DNA of 64,000 bases from Kordiimonas pumila (GTDB taxonomy: Bacteria > Pseudomonadota > Alphaproteobacteria > Sphingomonadales > Kordiimonadaceae), in NCBI RefSeq assembly GCF_015240255.1, contig NZ_CP061205.1:2563501-2627500 (forward strand), in the 5' to 3' direction. A program made the position numbers and the translations under genes. Positions within the stretch are counted from its first letter, which is position 1; each line of letters starts with the position of its first letter. Below the pieces are notes generated by a model. It saw nothing but the letters and a program-made list of their open reading frames with translations. It had not been told where the DNA came from and made no database searches. Positions 17,618 to 27,328 of the stretch are shown one piece after another.

Positions 17618-18062
17618 TACTATTGCTGCCACCTGATGCAAATTTACCAATTAAACTCAGCAAATCTACCGCACTTTGAGTTTCAGAGATTTCGTCGCCG
17701 TCGACCAGCATTTCTTCCATGCCACCCGGCAATAAGCTCAAGTAAGTACCGCCCAGTAAACTTTCTGATGTAACGGCAGCAGCTGTATCTGTGGGTAGAT
17801 CAATAGTAGAGTTGATAGAAAAAGTTACAACAGCCTGATATGTTATAGGGTCAAGCCTATTTTCAACAACAGACCCAACCTTGATGCCAGCCACCCTTAC
17901 ATCACTACCAATTGCAAGGCCGCTAACGCTATCAAACTTAGCCTGAAGAACATAGCCATCCACGGCGGCCATATCAGTGCGCTCATAAGCGAATGTAAGA
18001 AACCATCCGGCTACAAGTAAAACGATAGCCCCAATGATACTTTCAACAAGATTACCAGACAT
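17601..18062 (-). CDS. mlaD: MlaD-type MCE domain protein, outer-membrane lipid asymmetry system
   Basis: A single N-terminal membrane span (VESIIGAIVLLVAGWFLTF) precedes one MCE domain (VDGYVLQAKFDSVSGLAIGS, then VRVAGIKVGSV and TSESLLGGTYLSLLPGG). MlaD hexamers pass phospholipids between the Mla ABC transporter and periplasmic carriers. The start is placed at ATG 18062 (MSGNLVES) with AGAG upstream, leaving 17 bases to the NDUFA12 gene; an alternative at 18092 would overlap it. The permease and ATPase genes are not adjacent here. Confidence 0.88.
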   Translation of the reverse strand: MSGNLVESIIGAIVLLVAGWFLTFAYERTDMAAVDGYVLQAKFDSVSGLAIGSDVRVAGIKVGSVVENRLDPITYQAVVTFSINSTIDLPTDTAAAVTSESLLGGTYLSLLPGGMEEMLVDGDEISETQSAVDLLSLIGKFASGGSNSSEKEN

Positions 18063-18079
18063 AAAGTTCTCTTTTACCC

Positions 18080-18454
18080 TTACGGATGCCAAGCCTCATA
18101 TTCAGGCTCGACGCGCCGAGGTGTGGTTTTAAAGGCATCAACAGTTCCAGTCAGGTTGGGCAGATGCTCTTTTTCCCAAGCTTTCACAACAGGCATTTGT
18201 TCTGTTGGGGGTATATCATGGGTATAATGTAGCCACCCATGCCATTCAGCAGGAACGCGCGACGCTTCAACAGGGCCATTTTTATAGATCACCCATCTGC
18301 GTTTGCCATTTTTTTCACGGTAATAAATATTGCCCTGATCATCGGTCCCAACTTTTTCCCCCTTACGGCTGGTGAAAAGTCGTGTTCCGAATGTTGCGCT
18401 GTTCCACCAAGTGAAAATTGGCGAAGTGAAAATACTTTTGATCAGAGAGCCCAT
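18080..18454 (-). CDS. NDUFA12 (B17.2) family complex I accessory subunit
   Basis: The 124-residue protein matches the NDUFA12 family, with WWNSATFGTRLFTSRKGEKV, VGTDDQGNIYYRE, RRWVIYKNGPVEASRVP and EWHGWLHYTHD. This is a complex I accessory subunit shared by mitochondria and alphaproteobacteria and supports class assignment. It sits apart from the nuo operon, upstream of mlaD, as is usual in the class. Confidence 0.93.
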   Translation of the reverse strand: MGSLIKSIFTSPIFTWWNSATFGTRLFTSRKGEKVGTDDQGNIYYREKNGKRRWVIYKNGPVEASRVPAEWHGWLHYTHDIPPTEQMPVVKAWEKEHLPNLTGTVDAFKTTPRRVEPEYEAWHP

Positions 18455-18888
18455 ATAAATACCTGTACATTAATCAATGTTTGGAACCGTTTAGCATGTT
18501 TATATATGCAGGAAAAGCCACCGTTTCAGCTTTCTTCAAATTAGAATAGCAATTCGATTCTTTATATAGCCTTAAGTTTAGCACCAAACTCGTCTTCATT
18601 AGGTAATATTTGTGGAAAAAATAAGGCGCGATGTCGACTCGTTGATCTTGAATGAGTCGACGGATCTATAATTAGTGCATAAAACTTGGTCAATAACTAT
18701 ATATTGAAATTGAGCTTGTATCTCGCCCCTTTATCACCGTAAAGTTTCTGTATCAAGGGTGAGACGTGGACCAAAGCTATATACGCATGGGGCCTACTCA
18801 CAAACAGAGCAATTTTTTGAAAGCAGACCCAGTCTGTTTAATGTCGGGATTCTGGTTCGACAAATATATATGACCTCAGGGGGAACTA
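18455..18888. other. 434-base intergenic region and structured nrdJ leader
   Basis: It lies between divergent NDUFA12 and nrdJ genes. A perfect 8-bp inverted repeat GTCGACTC/GAGTCGAC occurs at 18633-18640 and 18654-18661. An AT palindrome-like element AACTATATATTGAA at 18695-18708 resembles an NrdR box loosely. Near 18722-18770, CTCGCCCCTT can pair imperfectly with AAGGGTGAG, and GCAGAC-CCA-GTCTG forms a small hairpin before the ribosome-binding site (AGGGGGA, next to ATG 18889). I find no recognisable cobalamin riboswitch core although nrdJ is B12-dependent. Confidence 0.5.
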
Positions 18889-21800
18889 ATGCGGATACAA
18901 CGCCATTTTACTAACGACACAAGCAGCCCATATAGCGGTATGCAATGGCGCCACGCAGTAAGCGAAATTAAAAACCCGGACGGTTCGATCGTTTTCCACA
19001 TGGATCAGGTTGAAGTCCCTGAGACTTGGAGCCAAGTGGCAACCGACATAATTGCGCAGAAGTATTTTAGAAAAGCTGGTGTTCCGCAAGCCCTGAAGAG
19101 CGTTGAAGAAAACACCGTGCCTTCTTGGTTGTGGCGCAAAGAAGCTGACACCGCGGCTTTAGAAAGCATTCCCGCAGAAAAACGCTACGGCGCAGAAACC
19201 AGCGCCAAGCAGGTTTTTGACCGCCTCGCAGGCACATGGACATATTGGGGCTGGAAAGGCGGCTATTTTGATACAGAGCAAGACGCAAAGTCATTCTTTG
19301 ATGAAATGCGATATATGCTTGCCAATCAAATGTGTGCGCCCAATAGCCCGCAGTGGTTTAATACGGGCCTGCACTGGGCTTACGGCATAGATGGCCCTGC
19401 TCAGGGCCACCACTATGTCGATTTTGAAACAGGCAAGCTTGTTAAATCCAAAAGCGCATACGAGCACCCACAACCACATGCTTGTTTCATCCAGTCAGTT
19501 GCCGATGACCTTGTAAACGAAGGCGGCATAATGGACCTATGGACCCGTGAGGCACGCCTATTTAAATATGGGTCGGGTACAGGGTCAAATTTCTCAAATG
19601 TACGAGGCAACGGCGAAAGCCTGTCTGGCGGCGGGAAATCTTCCGGCCTCATGAGCTTTTTAAAAATTGGTGACCGCGCAGCCGGCGCAATTAAATCAGG
19701 CGGCACAACGCGCCGGGCAGCTAAAATGGTCGTGGTTGATATAGACCATCCAGATGTAGAAGAGTTTATTAACTGGAAAGTTATTGAAGAACAAAAGGTT
19801 GCGGCCCTTGTTTCAGGATCTAAATTAAACGAAATTCATTTAAACCGCATTATCAAGGCATGCCATGAAGGTAAAAAAGACTTAGCCGAGCAAGCTTTTA
19901 ACCCAAAAGAAAACAAAGCGCTGAAAAAAGAAATACTTGCTGCCCGCAAAGTTATGATCCCAGAAAATTATGTGCAGCGCGTAATACAATTCGCCAAGCA
20001 AGGCTATACCTCTATTGATTTCAAAACCTACAATACTGACTGGGATTCAGACGCATATTTAACGGTTTCAGGCCAAAACTCAAATAACTCTATCCGCGTA
20101 ACAGATGATTTCATGAGAGCCGTCGCACAAGATAGTGACTGGCACCTTAAAAACCGCATTAATGGTTCTATCGCTAAAGAAATCAAAGCCAAAGACTTAT
20201 GGCGAGATGTTGGCCATGCAGCTTGGGCCTGCGCTGACCCAGGCATTCAGTTTCACACAACCATTAATGATTGGCATACTTGCCCTGCGTCTGGCGAAAT
20301 AAGAGCATCCAATCCTTGCTCGGAATATATGTTTCTCGATGATACCGCCTGCAATCTTGCGTCCCTAAACCTTATGACATTCCGTTCAGATGGTGGGGAC
20401 TTTAAAGTTGAAGCCTTCCAACATGCTGTAAGGCTTTGGACCATGGTGCTTGAAATATCTGTGATGATGGCGCAGTTCCCATCAAAAGAAATTGCCAAGC
20501 TTTCTTACGAGTACCGTACGCTGGGCCTTGGCTTCGCTAACATTGGCGGCTTATTAATGAGCCTTGGTATATCATATGATAGCGATGAAGGCCGCGCACT
20601 ATGTGGTGCAATTACGGCTCTCATGACGGGGCAAGCCTACGCAACCTCTGCCGAAATGGCGTCTGAGCTTGGTGCCTTTCCCGGCTACACAAAAAACGCA
20701 GACCATATGCTACGGGTTATTCGTAACCACAGGCGGGCTGCATACGGCCAAGCAGATGGCTATGAAGCATTAAACACCCTCCCCGTTGCTCTGGATATCA
20801 AAAACTGTACAGACACCGCGATTGTAACGGCAGCAGCAGAAGCATGGGACCGCGCCTTACATTTGGGTGAAGAACATGGTTTTAGAAACGCGCAGGCAAC
20901 CGTCATTGCGCCGACAGGTACAATTGGTCTTGTGATGGACTGCGATACCACAGGTATTGAACCAGACTTTGCGCTCGTAAAATTTAAAAAGCTTGCCGGT
21001 GGTGGCTATTTCAAAATCATTAACAGAATTGTTCCTCAGGCCTTAACTGTACTTGGGTACTCGGCCAACCAAATTGAAGAGATTGAACATTATGCTGTTG
21101 GGCACAATACACTGGCGGATTCACCCGGTGTAAATCATGCTGACCTAAAAAAGGTTGGATTTTCCGAAAAAGAAATTGGCTTGGTTGAAGCGCAGTTAAA
21201 AAGTGCTTTTGACATAAAATTTGTTTTCAACCAATGGACCCTTGGGTCGAAATTCTGCAAAGAAACCTTAGGCTTAACAGATGAACAACTGAATGATTAT
21301 CAGTTTGATATGCTGGCAGCCCTTGGCTTTAGCAAAGCAGCTATCAGCGAGGCAAACCTATACTGCTGCGGCGCAATGACACTTGAAAAAGCGCCTCACC
21401 TTAAAGAAGAGCATTATTCCGTGTTTGACTGTGCCAACCCATGCGGGAAAATTGGGAAACGCTATTTATCATGGGAAAGCCATATTCGCATGATGGCTGC
21501 TGCCCAACCTTTCATCTCAGGGGCTATATCCAAAACAATCAATATGCCCAATGAGGCCGACGTAGAAAACTGCATGGCGGCATACGAGTTAAGCTGGTCT
21601 CTTGCTCTTAAAGCTAATGCCTTATACCGGGATGGCTCAAAACTCAGTCAGCCACTGAACTCCTCGATACTTGATGATATTCTGGATGAAGATATAGAAG
21701 AAAAAAGCCTGCCAGAAAAAGCAACTGTCGTTGCAGAGCGTATTGTTGAGCGGATCATTGAACGGCATGTAGATGGCCCGGTTAAGCGCCGCAGGCTTCC

Positions 21801-22554
21801 TGAGCGCCGAAAAGGCTACACACAAAAAGCTATTGTTGGCGGGCACAAGGTTTACTTGCGAACGGGTGAATATGACGACGGTTCTGTAGGCGAAATATTC
21901 ATTGATATGCATAAGGAAGGCGCAGCTTTCCGTTCTCTTATGAATAATTTTGCCATCGCAATCTCAATTGGCCTTCAATATGGTGTACCACTTGAAGAAT
22001 TTGTCGACGCCTTCACTTTCACACGCTTCGAACCTTTTGGTAGAGTGGAAGGCAATGAAACCATCAAAATGGCAACATCTCTCTTGGATTATATTTTCAG
22101 AGAGTTGGCAATATCTTATTTGGGCCGTGATGACCTTGCCCATGTTATGCCAGCGGACTTTGCCCACGATACAACAGGTCGTGGCGATAAAGCAGACGGC
22201 CTTCCTGATCTGGATGAAAATGTTTCAGAAGCCTTAGAAAGGGTTCAGAAAATGGCATCCTCAGGGTATGTGCGAGGCAGTAATCTCGTCGTTTTAAAAA
22301 ACACACCAAAGCCGGAGAGTAAAACACCTGACGCAGCTTTGGCCGTTGCCGCAACCGCTGATACCTCCAGCAGTGCTGGCATGGGAAGCGGTATGGCTAA
22401 TGGCTCAATGGATGCGACACCTAATGCCAGAGTTGCCGCCAAAATGCAGGGGTATGAAGGCGATGCGTGCGGCGAATGCGGCAACTTTACCTTAGTACGA
22501 AATGGCACCTGCCTTAAGTGTAACACATGTGGCGGCACAAGCGGATGTAGCTAA
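18889..22554 (+). CDS. nrdJ: Class II (adenosylcobalamin-dependent) ribonucleotide reductase
   Basis: The 1221-residue enzyme reduces ribonucleotides to deoxyribonucleotides with a cobalamin-generated thiyl radical and so works with or without oxygen. Visible features are the N-terminal [23 protein letters not shown] (active-site Cys), the [10 protein letters not shown] catalytic stretch, the long C-terminal half typical of the large alphaproteobacterial form, and the redox-active C-terminal Cys cluster CGECGNF...CLKCNTCGG. The start is ATG 18889 behind AGGGGGA. The leader is structured; a tandem-hairpin terminator follows. No nrdAB or nrdD is in the window. Confidence 0.95.
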   Translation: MRIQRHFTNDTSSPYSGMQWRHAVSEIKNPDGSIVFHMDQVEVPETWSQVATDIIAQKYFRKAGVPQALKSVEENTVPSWLWRKEADTAALESIPAEKRYGAETSAKQVFDRLAGTWTYWGWKGGYFDTEQDAKSFFDEMRYMLANQMCAPNSPQWFNTGLHWAYGIDGPAQGHHYVDFETGKLVKSKSAYEHPQPHACFIQSVADDLVNEGGIMDLWTREARLFKYGSGTGSNFSNVRGNGESLSGGGKSSGLMSFLKIGDRAAGAIKSGGTTRRAAKMVVVDIDHPDVEEFINWKVIEEQKVAALVSGSKLNEIHLNRIIKACHEGKKDLAEQAFNPKENKALKKEILAARKVMIPENYVQRVIQFAKQGYTSIDFKTYNTDWDSDAYLTVSGQNSNNSIRVTDDFMRAVAQDSDWHLKNRINGSIAKEIKAKDLWRDVGHAAWACADPGIQFHTTINDWHTCPASGEIRASNPCSEYMFLDDTACNLASLNLMTFRSDGGDFKVEAFQHAVRLWTMVLEISVMMAQFPSKEIAKLSYEYRTLGLGFANIGGLLMSLGISYDSDEGRALCGAITALMTGQAYATSAEMASELGAFPGYTKNADHMLRVIRNHRRAAYGQADGYEALNTLPVALDIKNCTDTAIVTAAAEAWDRALHLGEEHGFRNAQATVIAPTGTIGLVMDCDTTGIEPDFALVKFKKLAGGGYFKIINRIVPQALTVLGYSANQIEEIEHYAVGHNTLADSPGVNHADLKKVGFSEKEIGLVEAQLKSAFDIKFVFNQWTLGSKFCKETLGLTDEQLNDYQFDMLAALGFSKAAISEANLYCCGAMTLEKAPHLKEEHYSVFDCANPCGKIGKRYLSWESHIRMMAAAQPFISGAISKTINMPNEADVENCMAAYELSWSLALKANALYRDGSKLSQPLNSSILDDILDEDIEEKSLPEKATVVAERIVERIIERHVDGPVKRRRLPERRKGYTQKAIVGGHKVYLRTGEYDDGSVGEIFIDMHKEGAAFRSLMNNFAIAISIGLQYGVPLEEFVDAFTFTRFEPFGRVEGNETIKMATSLLDYIFRELAISYLGRDDLAHVMPADFAHDTTGRGDKADGLPDLDENVSEALERVQKMASSGYVRGSNLVVLKNTPKPESKTPDAALAVAATADTSSSAGMGSGMANGSMDATPNARVAAKMQGYEGDACGECGNFTLVRNGTCLKCNTCGGTSGCS

Positions 22555-22570
22555 TCGAGCTATCTTAATC

Positions 22571-22633
22571 CCATCTACCAACCCGTCCCGGTAGATGGCA
22601 ATCTAGGGGAAGGTTCGCCTTCCCCCTTTTTTT
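22571..22633 (+). terminator. Tandem hairpins with a UUCG terminator after nrdJ
   Basis: First hairpin: CCATCTACC (22571-22579) with GGTAGATGG (22590-22598). Second: GGGGAAGG (22606-22613), loop TTCG, CCTTCCCC (22618-22625), then seven T (22627-22633). The second is a textbook rho-independent terminator. Confidence 0.92.
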
Positions 22634-22774
22634 GCAACATCTACTAATCGGCGCTAAAGTTTCTTCAAACAAGCTAACCAAGCGCGAATATAGACCCTAA
22701 CCATGCTATAACACTTGAACAATTGGCATTTATCTACAATATGAAGATACGTGACAAACAGATAGGGGTACATC

Positions 22775-23431
22775 GTGGTTGACAATACAAATGATAAAGC
22801 AAAACCGGCGGCACAGCCTAAAAAAGCGGCGCCTGTAAAAAAAGCACCCGCCGCTTCAGCCAAGAAACCCACAGTTCGTAAGTCTGCTGTAAAAACCAGC
22901 ACAGCAAAACCTGTAAAAAAAGCAGCCGCGCCTAAAACCAGTGTTCCTGCGTCTAAGCCAGCGGCAAAAGCAAAAACGACACCTACACCGAAAGCACCGG
23001 CAAAAACTATGGTGGCACAAAAAGCTGCCCCGAAAAAAACTGCGGCCACGAAGCCTGCTACAAAAAAAGCCCCAGAAATAAAAAATGCTGCAGCTAATGC
23101 AGGTGCTGACAATGCAAAGAAAACTGAAAACACCAAGCAAGAAAGCCCTGCCAGCTTTGTGGACAATTTAAAAACAAAAGACTGGCTAACAATTCTAAAA
23201 CGCGGTCTGTTTATGTTTGTTTTTGGTGTTATTGGTCATGTGGTGATGCTCTTCACGCTTTTCATGGCCCTGTTACAGTTCTGTGTTGCTCTTATTTTAG
23301 ACAAACCAAATGAAAACTTAACAAATGGCATCAATATAGCCGGAAATTATATCAAAGAAGTTTTAGAGTTTCTTAGTTTCAAGACAGAAGAACTCCCCTT
23401 CCCTTTTGGGCGTGATTTACCCAAGCAATAA
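22775..23431 (+). CDS. DUF4389 membrane protein with a histone-H1-like Lys/Ala/Pro-rich N terminus
   Basis: The start is GTG 22775 with AGGGG upstream. Residues 1 to about 125 are a low-complexity run of Lys, Ala, Pro and Thr (repeats such as PKKAAPVKKAPAA), strongly basic and probably disordered, like histone H1 tails. Residues about 140-218 match DUF4389: a membrane span (LFMFVFGVIGHVVMLFTLF) then ALILDKPNENLTNGI and FKTEELPFPFG. DUF4389 proteins are small inner-membrane proteins of unknown function. The basic tail would face the cytoplasm or bind acidic polymers; that is inference. It is followed by an inverted repeat at 23437-23461. Confidence 0.8.
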   Translation: MVDNTNDKAKPAAQPKKAAPVKKAPAASAKKPTVRKSAVKTSTAKPVKKAAAPKTSVPASKPAAKAKTTPTPKAPAKTMVAQKAAPKKTAATKPATKKAPEIKNAAANAGADNAKKTENTKQESPASFVDNLKTKDWLTILKRGLFMFVFGVIGHVVMLFTLFMALLQFCVALILDKPNENLTNGINIAGNYIKEVLEFLSFKTEELPFPFGRDLPKQ

Positions 23432-23436
23432 GGCAT

Positions 23437-23461
23437 AAACGCAGGTTATATCCCTGCGTTT
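23437..23461. terminator. Inverted repeat between convergent genes
   Basis: AAACGCAGG (23437-23445) pairs with CCTGCGTTT (23453-23461) over a 7-base loop. There are only short T-runs on either side, so termination strength is doubtful. It contains the stop codon of the 31-codon minus-strand frame. Confidence 0.45.
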
Positions 23462-23541
23462 GCAAACAACACTTCAACACCTAAACGTATAACAACAACC
23501 GCCACGATTGCGGTTAACAATCCTTTTACAAAATCAATCAT
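23446..23541 (-). CDS. Possible 31-residue single-span membrane protein, coupled to the GDPD gene
   Basis: ATG at 23541 overlaps the stop of the upstream GDPD gene (ATGATTGA, 8 shared bases). It opens 31 codons: a short MIDFVKG start, a hydrophobic span (LLTAIVAVVVI), RLGVEVLFANAGI and a TAA at 23448-23446. The amphipathic start, uniform hydrophobic core and single Arg are what a real small membrane protein looks like, and the overlap suggests translational coupling. It is too short for standard gene callers. I recognise no family. Confidence 0.4.
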   Translation of the reverse strand: MIDFVKGLLTAIVAVVVIRLGVEVLFANAGI

Positions 23542-24535
23542 CCAGTCGGCCCTTATCCGTTAATCGCTTACTTTCACGAGCAGCTATTGCTGTATCAGGG
23601 AAGTCAGTAAAAATACCATCAACACCTGCTTCAAACAGAAATTTTACCTCTTGCTGAACACTATTGAACATTTTGGGTACATTGTCATCTCTAACTGTCC
23701 ATACATGCACAAGCCCGCCGCCATTATGGATCGTATCTACAACATTATTTAGAGAGCCATCTTTGTTTATCAGCAGTGCTTTATATAAACCAAAGCCTGC
23801 AAACTTACCAAAATAATGGCTGAGATCTTCATTAAGATAATAGTGCCCATCTGCATCAGGTTTTCCCTCAACAAGATAAATAAGCGGGACAGATGTATAG
23901 CTAGATATTTTTAATAAAAAATCAGCATCAAAGCACTGAAAATAAACAGGAAACCCCATTTTCTGGATAGAGTTTAATTCCACAGCCAGTTTTTCTGCAA
24001 TATCAGGAACAATAGCTTCCATAATAGAGGGGTGTTTCAACTCTATATAAACACCAACGGCTTTACCTTGTTTTTGGTGCTGCTTCAACAGCGTAACAAT
24101 ATCCTCAAGCGTTGGTATTGGCTCCATACCATCATACATTTGACCGCGCGTTAGCCTTGGTTGAACTGTTTTCAGTGTTTCAATTTCGTCTAATGTAAAA
24201 TCCTGAGCAAACCAGTCTGTATGGCCTTCAAGAGTGCGTTTTTTAGCTGCAAACTCGGGGCGGCTGGACACATCCGTACTTCCAGACAGATACATATCAT
24301 GGCGCGCAACCAGTTTGCCGTCTTTTGTTAAAACAAGGTCTGGCTCAATAAAATCAACACCTTGCTGAATAGCCAGTTCATATGACATCAGCGTGTGCTC
24401 AGGCCGATAACCACTGGCCCCGCGGTGACCAATGACAATAATTTCATGTTTATCTTCCATATAGGCACCAGCCAGCATGCTCATTGAAGTCGCCAATACT
24501 ACACTCAGAAACGCCTTAAAAGATAGATTGATCAT
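23534..24535 (-). CDS. glpQ: Glycerophosphodiester phosphodiesterase
   Basis: This 333-residue exported GDPD enzyme has a signal peptide (to about residue 25). The catalytic motif HRGASGYRPEHT, metal ligands in FIEPDLVLTKDG and VARHD, and later VYIELKHP and DGIFTDFPD support a GlpQ-like periplasmic enzyme that hydrolyses deacylated phospholipids to glycerol-3-phosphate and an alcohol. It stands alone apart from the small frame overlapping its end, so no glp transport operon is evident. The symbol reflects family similarity. Confidence 0.88.
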   Translation of the reverse strand: MINLSFKAFLSVVLATSMSMLAGAYMEDKHEIIVIGHRGASGYRPEHTLMSYELAIQQGVDFIEPDLVLTKDGKLVARHDMYLSGSTDVSSRPEFAAKKRTLEGHTDWFAQDFTLDEIETLKTVQPRLTRGQMYDGMEPIPTLEDIVTLLKQHQKQGKAVGVYIELKHPSIMEAIVPDIAEKLAVELNSIQKMGFPVYFQCFDADFLLKISSYTSVPLIYLVEGKPDADGHYYLNEDLSHYFGKFAGFGLYKALLINKDGSLNNVVDTIHNGGGLVHVWTVRDDNVPKMFNSVQQEVKFLFEAGVDGIFTDFPDTAIAARESKRLTDKGRLDD

Positions 24536-24624
24536 AGTTTAGTCTCACTATTATCAGATATAAATTGGATTCCAGCTACAATTGTCATACTCTATAGTCC
24601 AGTTATGTTCTTAAGGAATCGGGG

Positions 24625-25044
24625 ATGTCACTTTTGCAGCTTATACCATCTTTGATGGCAATTATCTTACTGTCAGCAGCAGCATATTATTTTTTCCCAA
24701 TTTCAGTACATTTTGCGGAAGAAGGTATCCGGGATGAAATCAGCCGTTATGCGCCAAATTTAACACCCGCCGATATATTGATATCTGAAGACAAGGTAGC
24801 AGCTCTTGCAACTTTTAAGAATACCCCAGAAATCATTGGCATTGTCTCAAAGCTCGGAAACCATATGGTTTGTCGTATTCTAAAAAAAGGAGACTCGGTA
24901 AGGTGGGCCGTAAAAAACCATAAACTGATCATAACGATCAATGATTTTACCCAGCCCCGTATCGTTTTGTCTTTAACGCCTAGCGGTATAAAGCGAGGAA
25001 CTGCAATTCTGGCCGCACTTGCAACACATGGGAAACGAGTATGA
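24625..25044 (+). CDS. Hypothetical single-span membrane protein
   Basis: The 139-residue product has an N-terminal membrane span (residues about 5-27, LIPSLMAIILLSAAAYYFF) and a soluble remainder without a motif I recognise. It overlaps the sterol-desaturase-like gene by 4 bases (ATGA), so the two are translationally coupled and probably functionally linked. AAGGAATCGGGG precedes the ATG. I cannot assign a function. Confidence 0.7.
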   Translation: MSLLQLIPSLMAIILLSAAAYYFFPISVHFAEEGIRDEISRYAPNLTPADILISEDKVAALATFKNTPEIIGIVSKLGNHMVCRILKKGDSVRWAVKNHKLIITINDFTQPRIVLSLTPSGIKRGTAILAALATHGKRV

Positions 25045-25967
25045 CGCTTGATTTGCCAGAACCAACGCAGTGGGCTGTTCCCTTATTTGTTGTCCTTGTA
25101 TTAGCAGAGATGGTTTATGGCTGGAAAACGCGGCGTGTTAAATTTGAAAGTAAAGACACATTTGTATCCATGTTTATGGGCCTTGGTAGTACAATAGCGG
25201 GCGCAATCACCCTCACCTTAACACTTGGTTTTGCATTTTGGGTTTATGATAATTTTAGGGTATTTGATCTAGGAACATCGATTTGGGTTTTTGTTGCAGC
25301 CTTTATACTGGATGACCTTGCTTATTACTGGGTGCACAGGTTTGGGCATAGAATGCGCTGGATGTGGGCCGCCCATGTCATTCACCACTCTAGTCAGCAT
25401 TATAATCTCTCAACAGCCTTAAGACAGACATGGACAGGCCAATTCACCCCCGGCATACTCTTTCGTACACCGCTGTTTTTATTAGGGTTTCATCCATCAA
25501 TTGTTTTCTTTTGTGCAGGCCTTAACCTGATATACCAGTTTTGGATTCACACTGAAGCTATAGGGAAAATGCCACGCTGGTTTGAGGCTATTATGAATAC
25601 GCCGAGCCATCACCGTGTTCATCATGCCAAAAACCCTCGCTATCTTGATGCTAATTATGCCGGGGTTTTCATTATCTGGGACAAAATCTTCGGCACCTAT
25701 ATACCGGAGGAAAAAAGTGACCCTTGTAATTATGGCCTCGTTACCGACCTTGGAACCTATAACCCCCTGCGCATAGCATTCCATGAATGGTGGGGGATAC
25801 TAAAAGATATCTGGCACGCACCAAACATTAAGGCAAAATTGCTATATCTTATTGCACCACCGGGCTGGACACATGACGAAAGCCGGCAAACAAGCGACAT
25901 GATTCGCCGCGAATGGCAACTGCGAGAACAGGCCAAAACCCCTGCCTCACCAGCGGAAAACTCATAA
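25041..25967 (+). CDS. Sterol desaturase / fatty acid hydroxylase family membrane protein
   Basis: The 308-residue di-iron membrane protein has several spans and the three His clusters of the superfamily: HRFGH, HVIHHSS and HHRVHH. Such enzymes use O2 and electrons to hydroxylate or desaturate lipids; the substrate cannot be told. The segment WVFVAAFILDDLAYYWVHR is typical. The hypothetical gene upstream overlaps by 4 bases and may be a partner or anchoring subunit. Confidence 0.88.
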   Translation: MTLDLPEPTQWAVPLFVVLVLAEMVYGWKTRRVKFESKDTFVSMFMGLGSTIAGAITLTLTLGFAFWVYDNFRVFDLGTSIWVFVAAFILDDLAYYWVHRFGHRMRWMWAAHVIHHSSQHYNLSTALRQTWTGQFTPGILFRTPLFLLGFHPSIVFFCAGLNLIYQFWIHTEAIGKMPRWFEAIMNTPSHHRVHHAKNPRYLDANYAGVFIIWDKIFGTYIPEEKSDPCNYGLVTDLGTYNPLRIAFHEWWGILKDIWHAPNIKAKLLYLIAPPGWTHDESRQTSDMIRREWQLREQAKTPASPAENS

Positions 25968-26092
25968 ACAATAAAATATCAACTGCAAATCAAGTTATTT
26001 TGCACTTGCGAAATAAAATTTATTTGTCACATTGTGCGCCATAAACAGAGGCTACCATTATAACCTAAACAACAAAGAACGGGAGTTACTCA

Positions 26093-27277
26093 ATGTCTCA
26101 AGATCCAATTGTAATTGTTGGCATGGCACGCACACCAATGGGTGGAATGCTTGGGGATCTGTCCACGATCGAAGCTTCTTCTCTTGGTGCTACGGCTATT
26201 AAAGGTGCTCTTGCCAGTGCAGGCATGAAACCAACAGACAGCATTGATGAAACTATTATGGGCTGTGTGTTGCCAGCAGGCCAAGGCCAGGCGCCTGCGC
26301 GCCAAGCTAGCCTTAAAGCCGGCATTGATAAAAACACCGGCGCAGTCACCCTTAATAAAATGTGTGGTTCTGGCATGAAAGCCATGATGCAGGCATACGA
26401 CAGCCTTTATGCGGGCACTAACTCTGTTGTCGTTGCTGGTGGTATGGAGAGCATGTCCTTAGCACCTCATCTTCTGCCTTCTGGCAGAACTGGTACACGC
26501 TACGGCTCAACACAGTTATTCGACCATATGGCCCTTGACGGTTTAACAGATGCATACGGCGGCGAGCCAATGGGTGTTTATGCCGAACTCTGCGCTGAGC
26601 ACTATCAATTTAGCCGCGAAGCACAGGATGCCTATTCCATTGAATCTACAAAACGGGCTCAGCGCGCTATAGCCGATGGCAGTTTTGAAGGCGAAATAGT
26701 GTCGGTTGAAGTTAAAACCCGCGCCGGTATTTCTGAAGTTGCGATTGACGAGCAGCCCGGCAAAGCCAAACTGGACAAAATTCCCTCGCTGCGGCCGGCC
26801 TTTAAAAAAGACGGCACTGTGACAGCAGCAAATGCAAGCTCAATTTCTGACGGTGCTGCAGCTCTTGTCCTTATGAAAGCATCTGAAGCTACCAAACGCG
26901 GCCTTACACCGCTTGCACAGCTGGTTGCCCATGCCTCGCATGCACAAGCACCTGAATGGTTTACGACAGCACCAGTAGATGCGATGAAAAAAGTGCTCGC
27001 GAAAGCTGGTTGGTCTATTGATGACGTTGATCTTTTTGAAGTGAATGAAGCTTTTGCTGTTGTCCCTATGGCGGCCATTCAAGAGCTAGGCCTAGATCAC
27101 GCAAAGGTTAACGTAAACGGCGGTGCATGTGCCCTAGGTCACCCCATTGGGGCATCTGGTGCCCGCATCTGTGTAACGCTCATTAACGCACTTAAGAAAC
27201 GCGGCCTTAAAAAAGGTGTTGCCAGCCTCTGTATTGGCGGCGGCGAAGCAACCGCTGTTGCTATCGAACTCTGCTAG
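26093..27277 (+). CDS. Acetyl-CoA acetyltransferase (thiolase)
   Basis: The 394-residue thiolase has the nucleophilic Cys in LNKMCGSGMKA, then FEVNEAFA, the catalytic His in ALGHPIGASGAR and the second Cys in LCIGGGEA. It condenses or cleaves acyl-CoA with acetyl-CoA. Length and the GGMESMS motif fit the AtoB/PhaA acetoacetyl-CoA group, used for ketone-body, PHB or fatty-acid metabolism. It appears monocistronic, with a strong terminator shared with the convergent patatin gene. Confidence 0.92.
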   Translation: MSQDPIVIVGMARTPMGGMLGDLSTIEASSLGATAIKGALASAGMKPTDSIDETIMGCVLPAGQGQAPARQASLKAGIDKNTGAVTLNKMCGSGMKAMMQAYDSLYAGTNSVVVAGGMESMSLAPHLLPSGRTGTRYGSTQLFDHMALDGLTDAYGGEPMGVYAELCAEHYQFSREAQDAYSIESTKRAQRAIADGSFEGEIVSVEVKTRAGISEVAIDEQPGKAKLDKIPSLRPAFKKDGTVTAANASSISDGAAALVLMKASEATKRGLTPLAQLVAHASHAQAPEWFTTAPVDAMKKVLAKAGWSIDDVDLFEVNEAFAVVPMAAIQELGLDHAKVNVNGGACALGHPIGASGARICVTLINALKKRGLKKGVASLCIGGGEATAVAIELC

Positions 27278-27297
27278 GCTATAACAAATTCATTAAG

Positions 27298-27328
27298 AAA
27301 AGTCGGGCATCATGCCCGGCTTTTTTTT
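27298..27328. terminator. Bidirectional terminator between thiolase and patatin genes
   Basis: The stem CGGGCAT (27304-27310) with ATGCCCG (27312-27318) extends outward through A-T pairs and is followed by eight T (27321-27328). Read in the other direction it is followed by TTTT. The patatin stop codon (27312-27310) lies inside the stem. Confidence 0.88.

Noticed and set aside
18455-18888. Cobalamin riboswitch upstream of nrdJ
   Set aside because: No B12-box-like core recognised; only generic hairpins.
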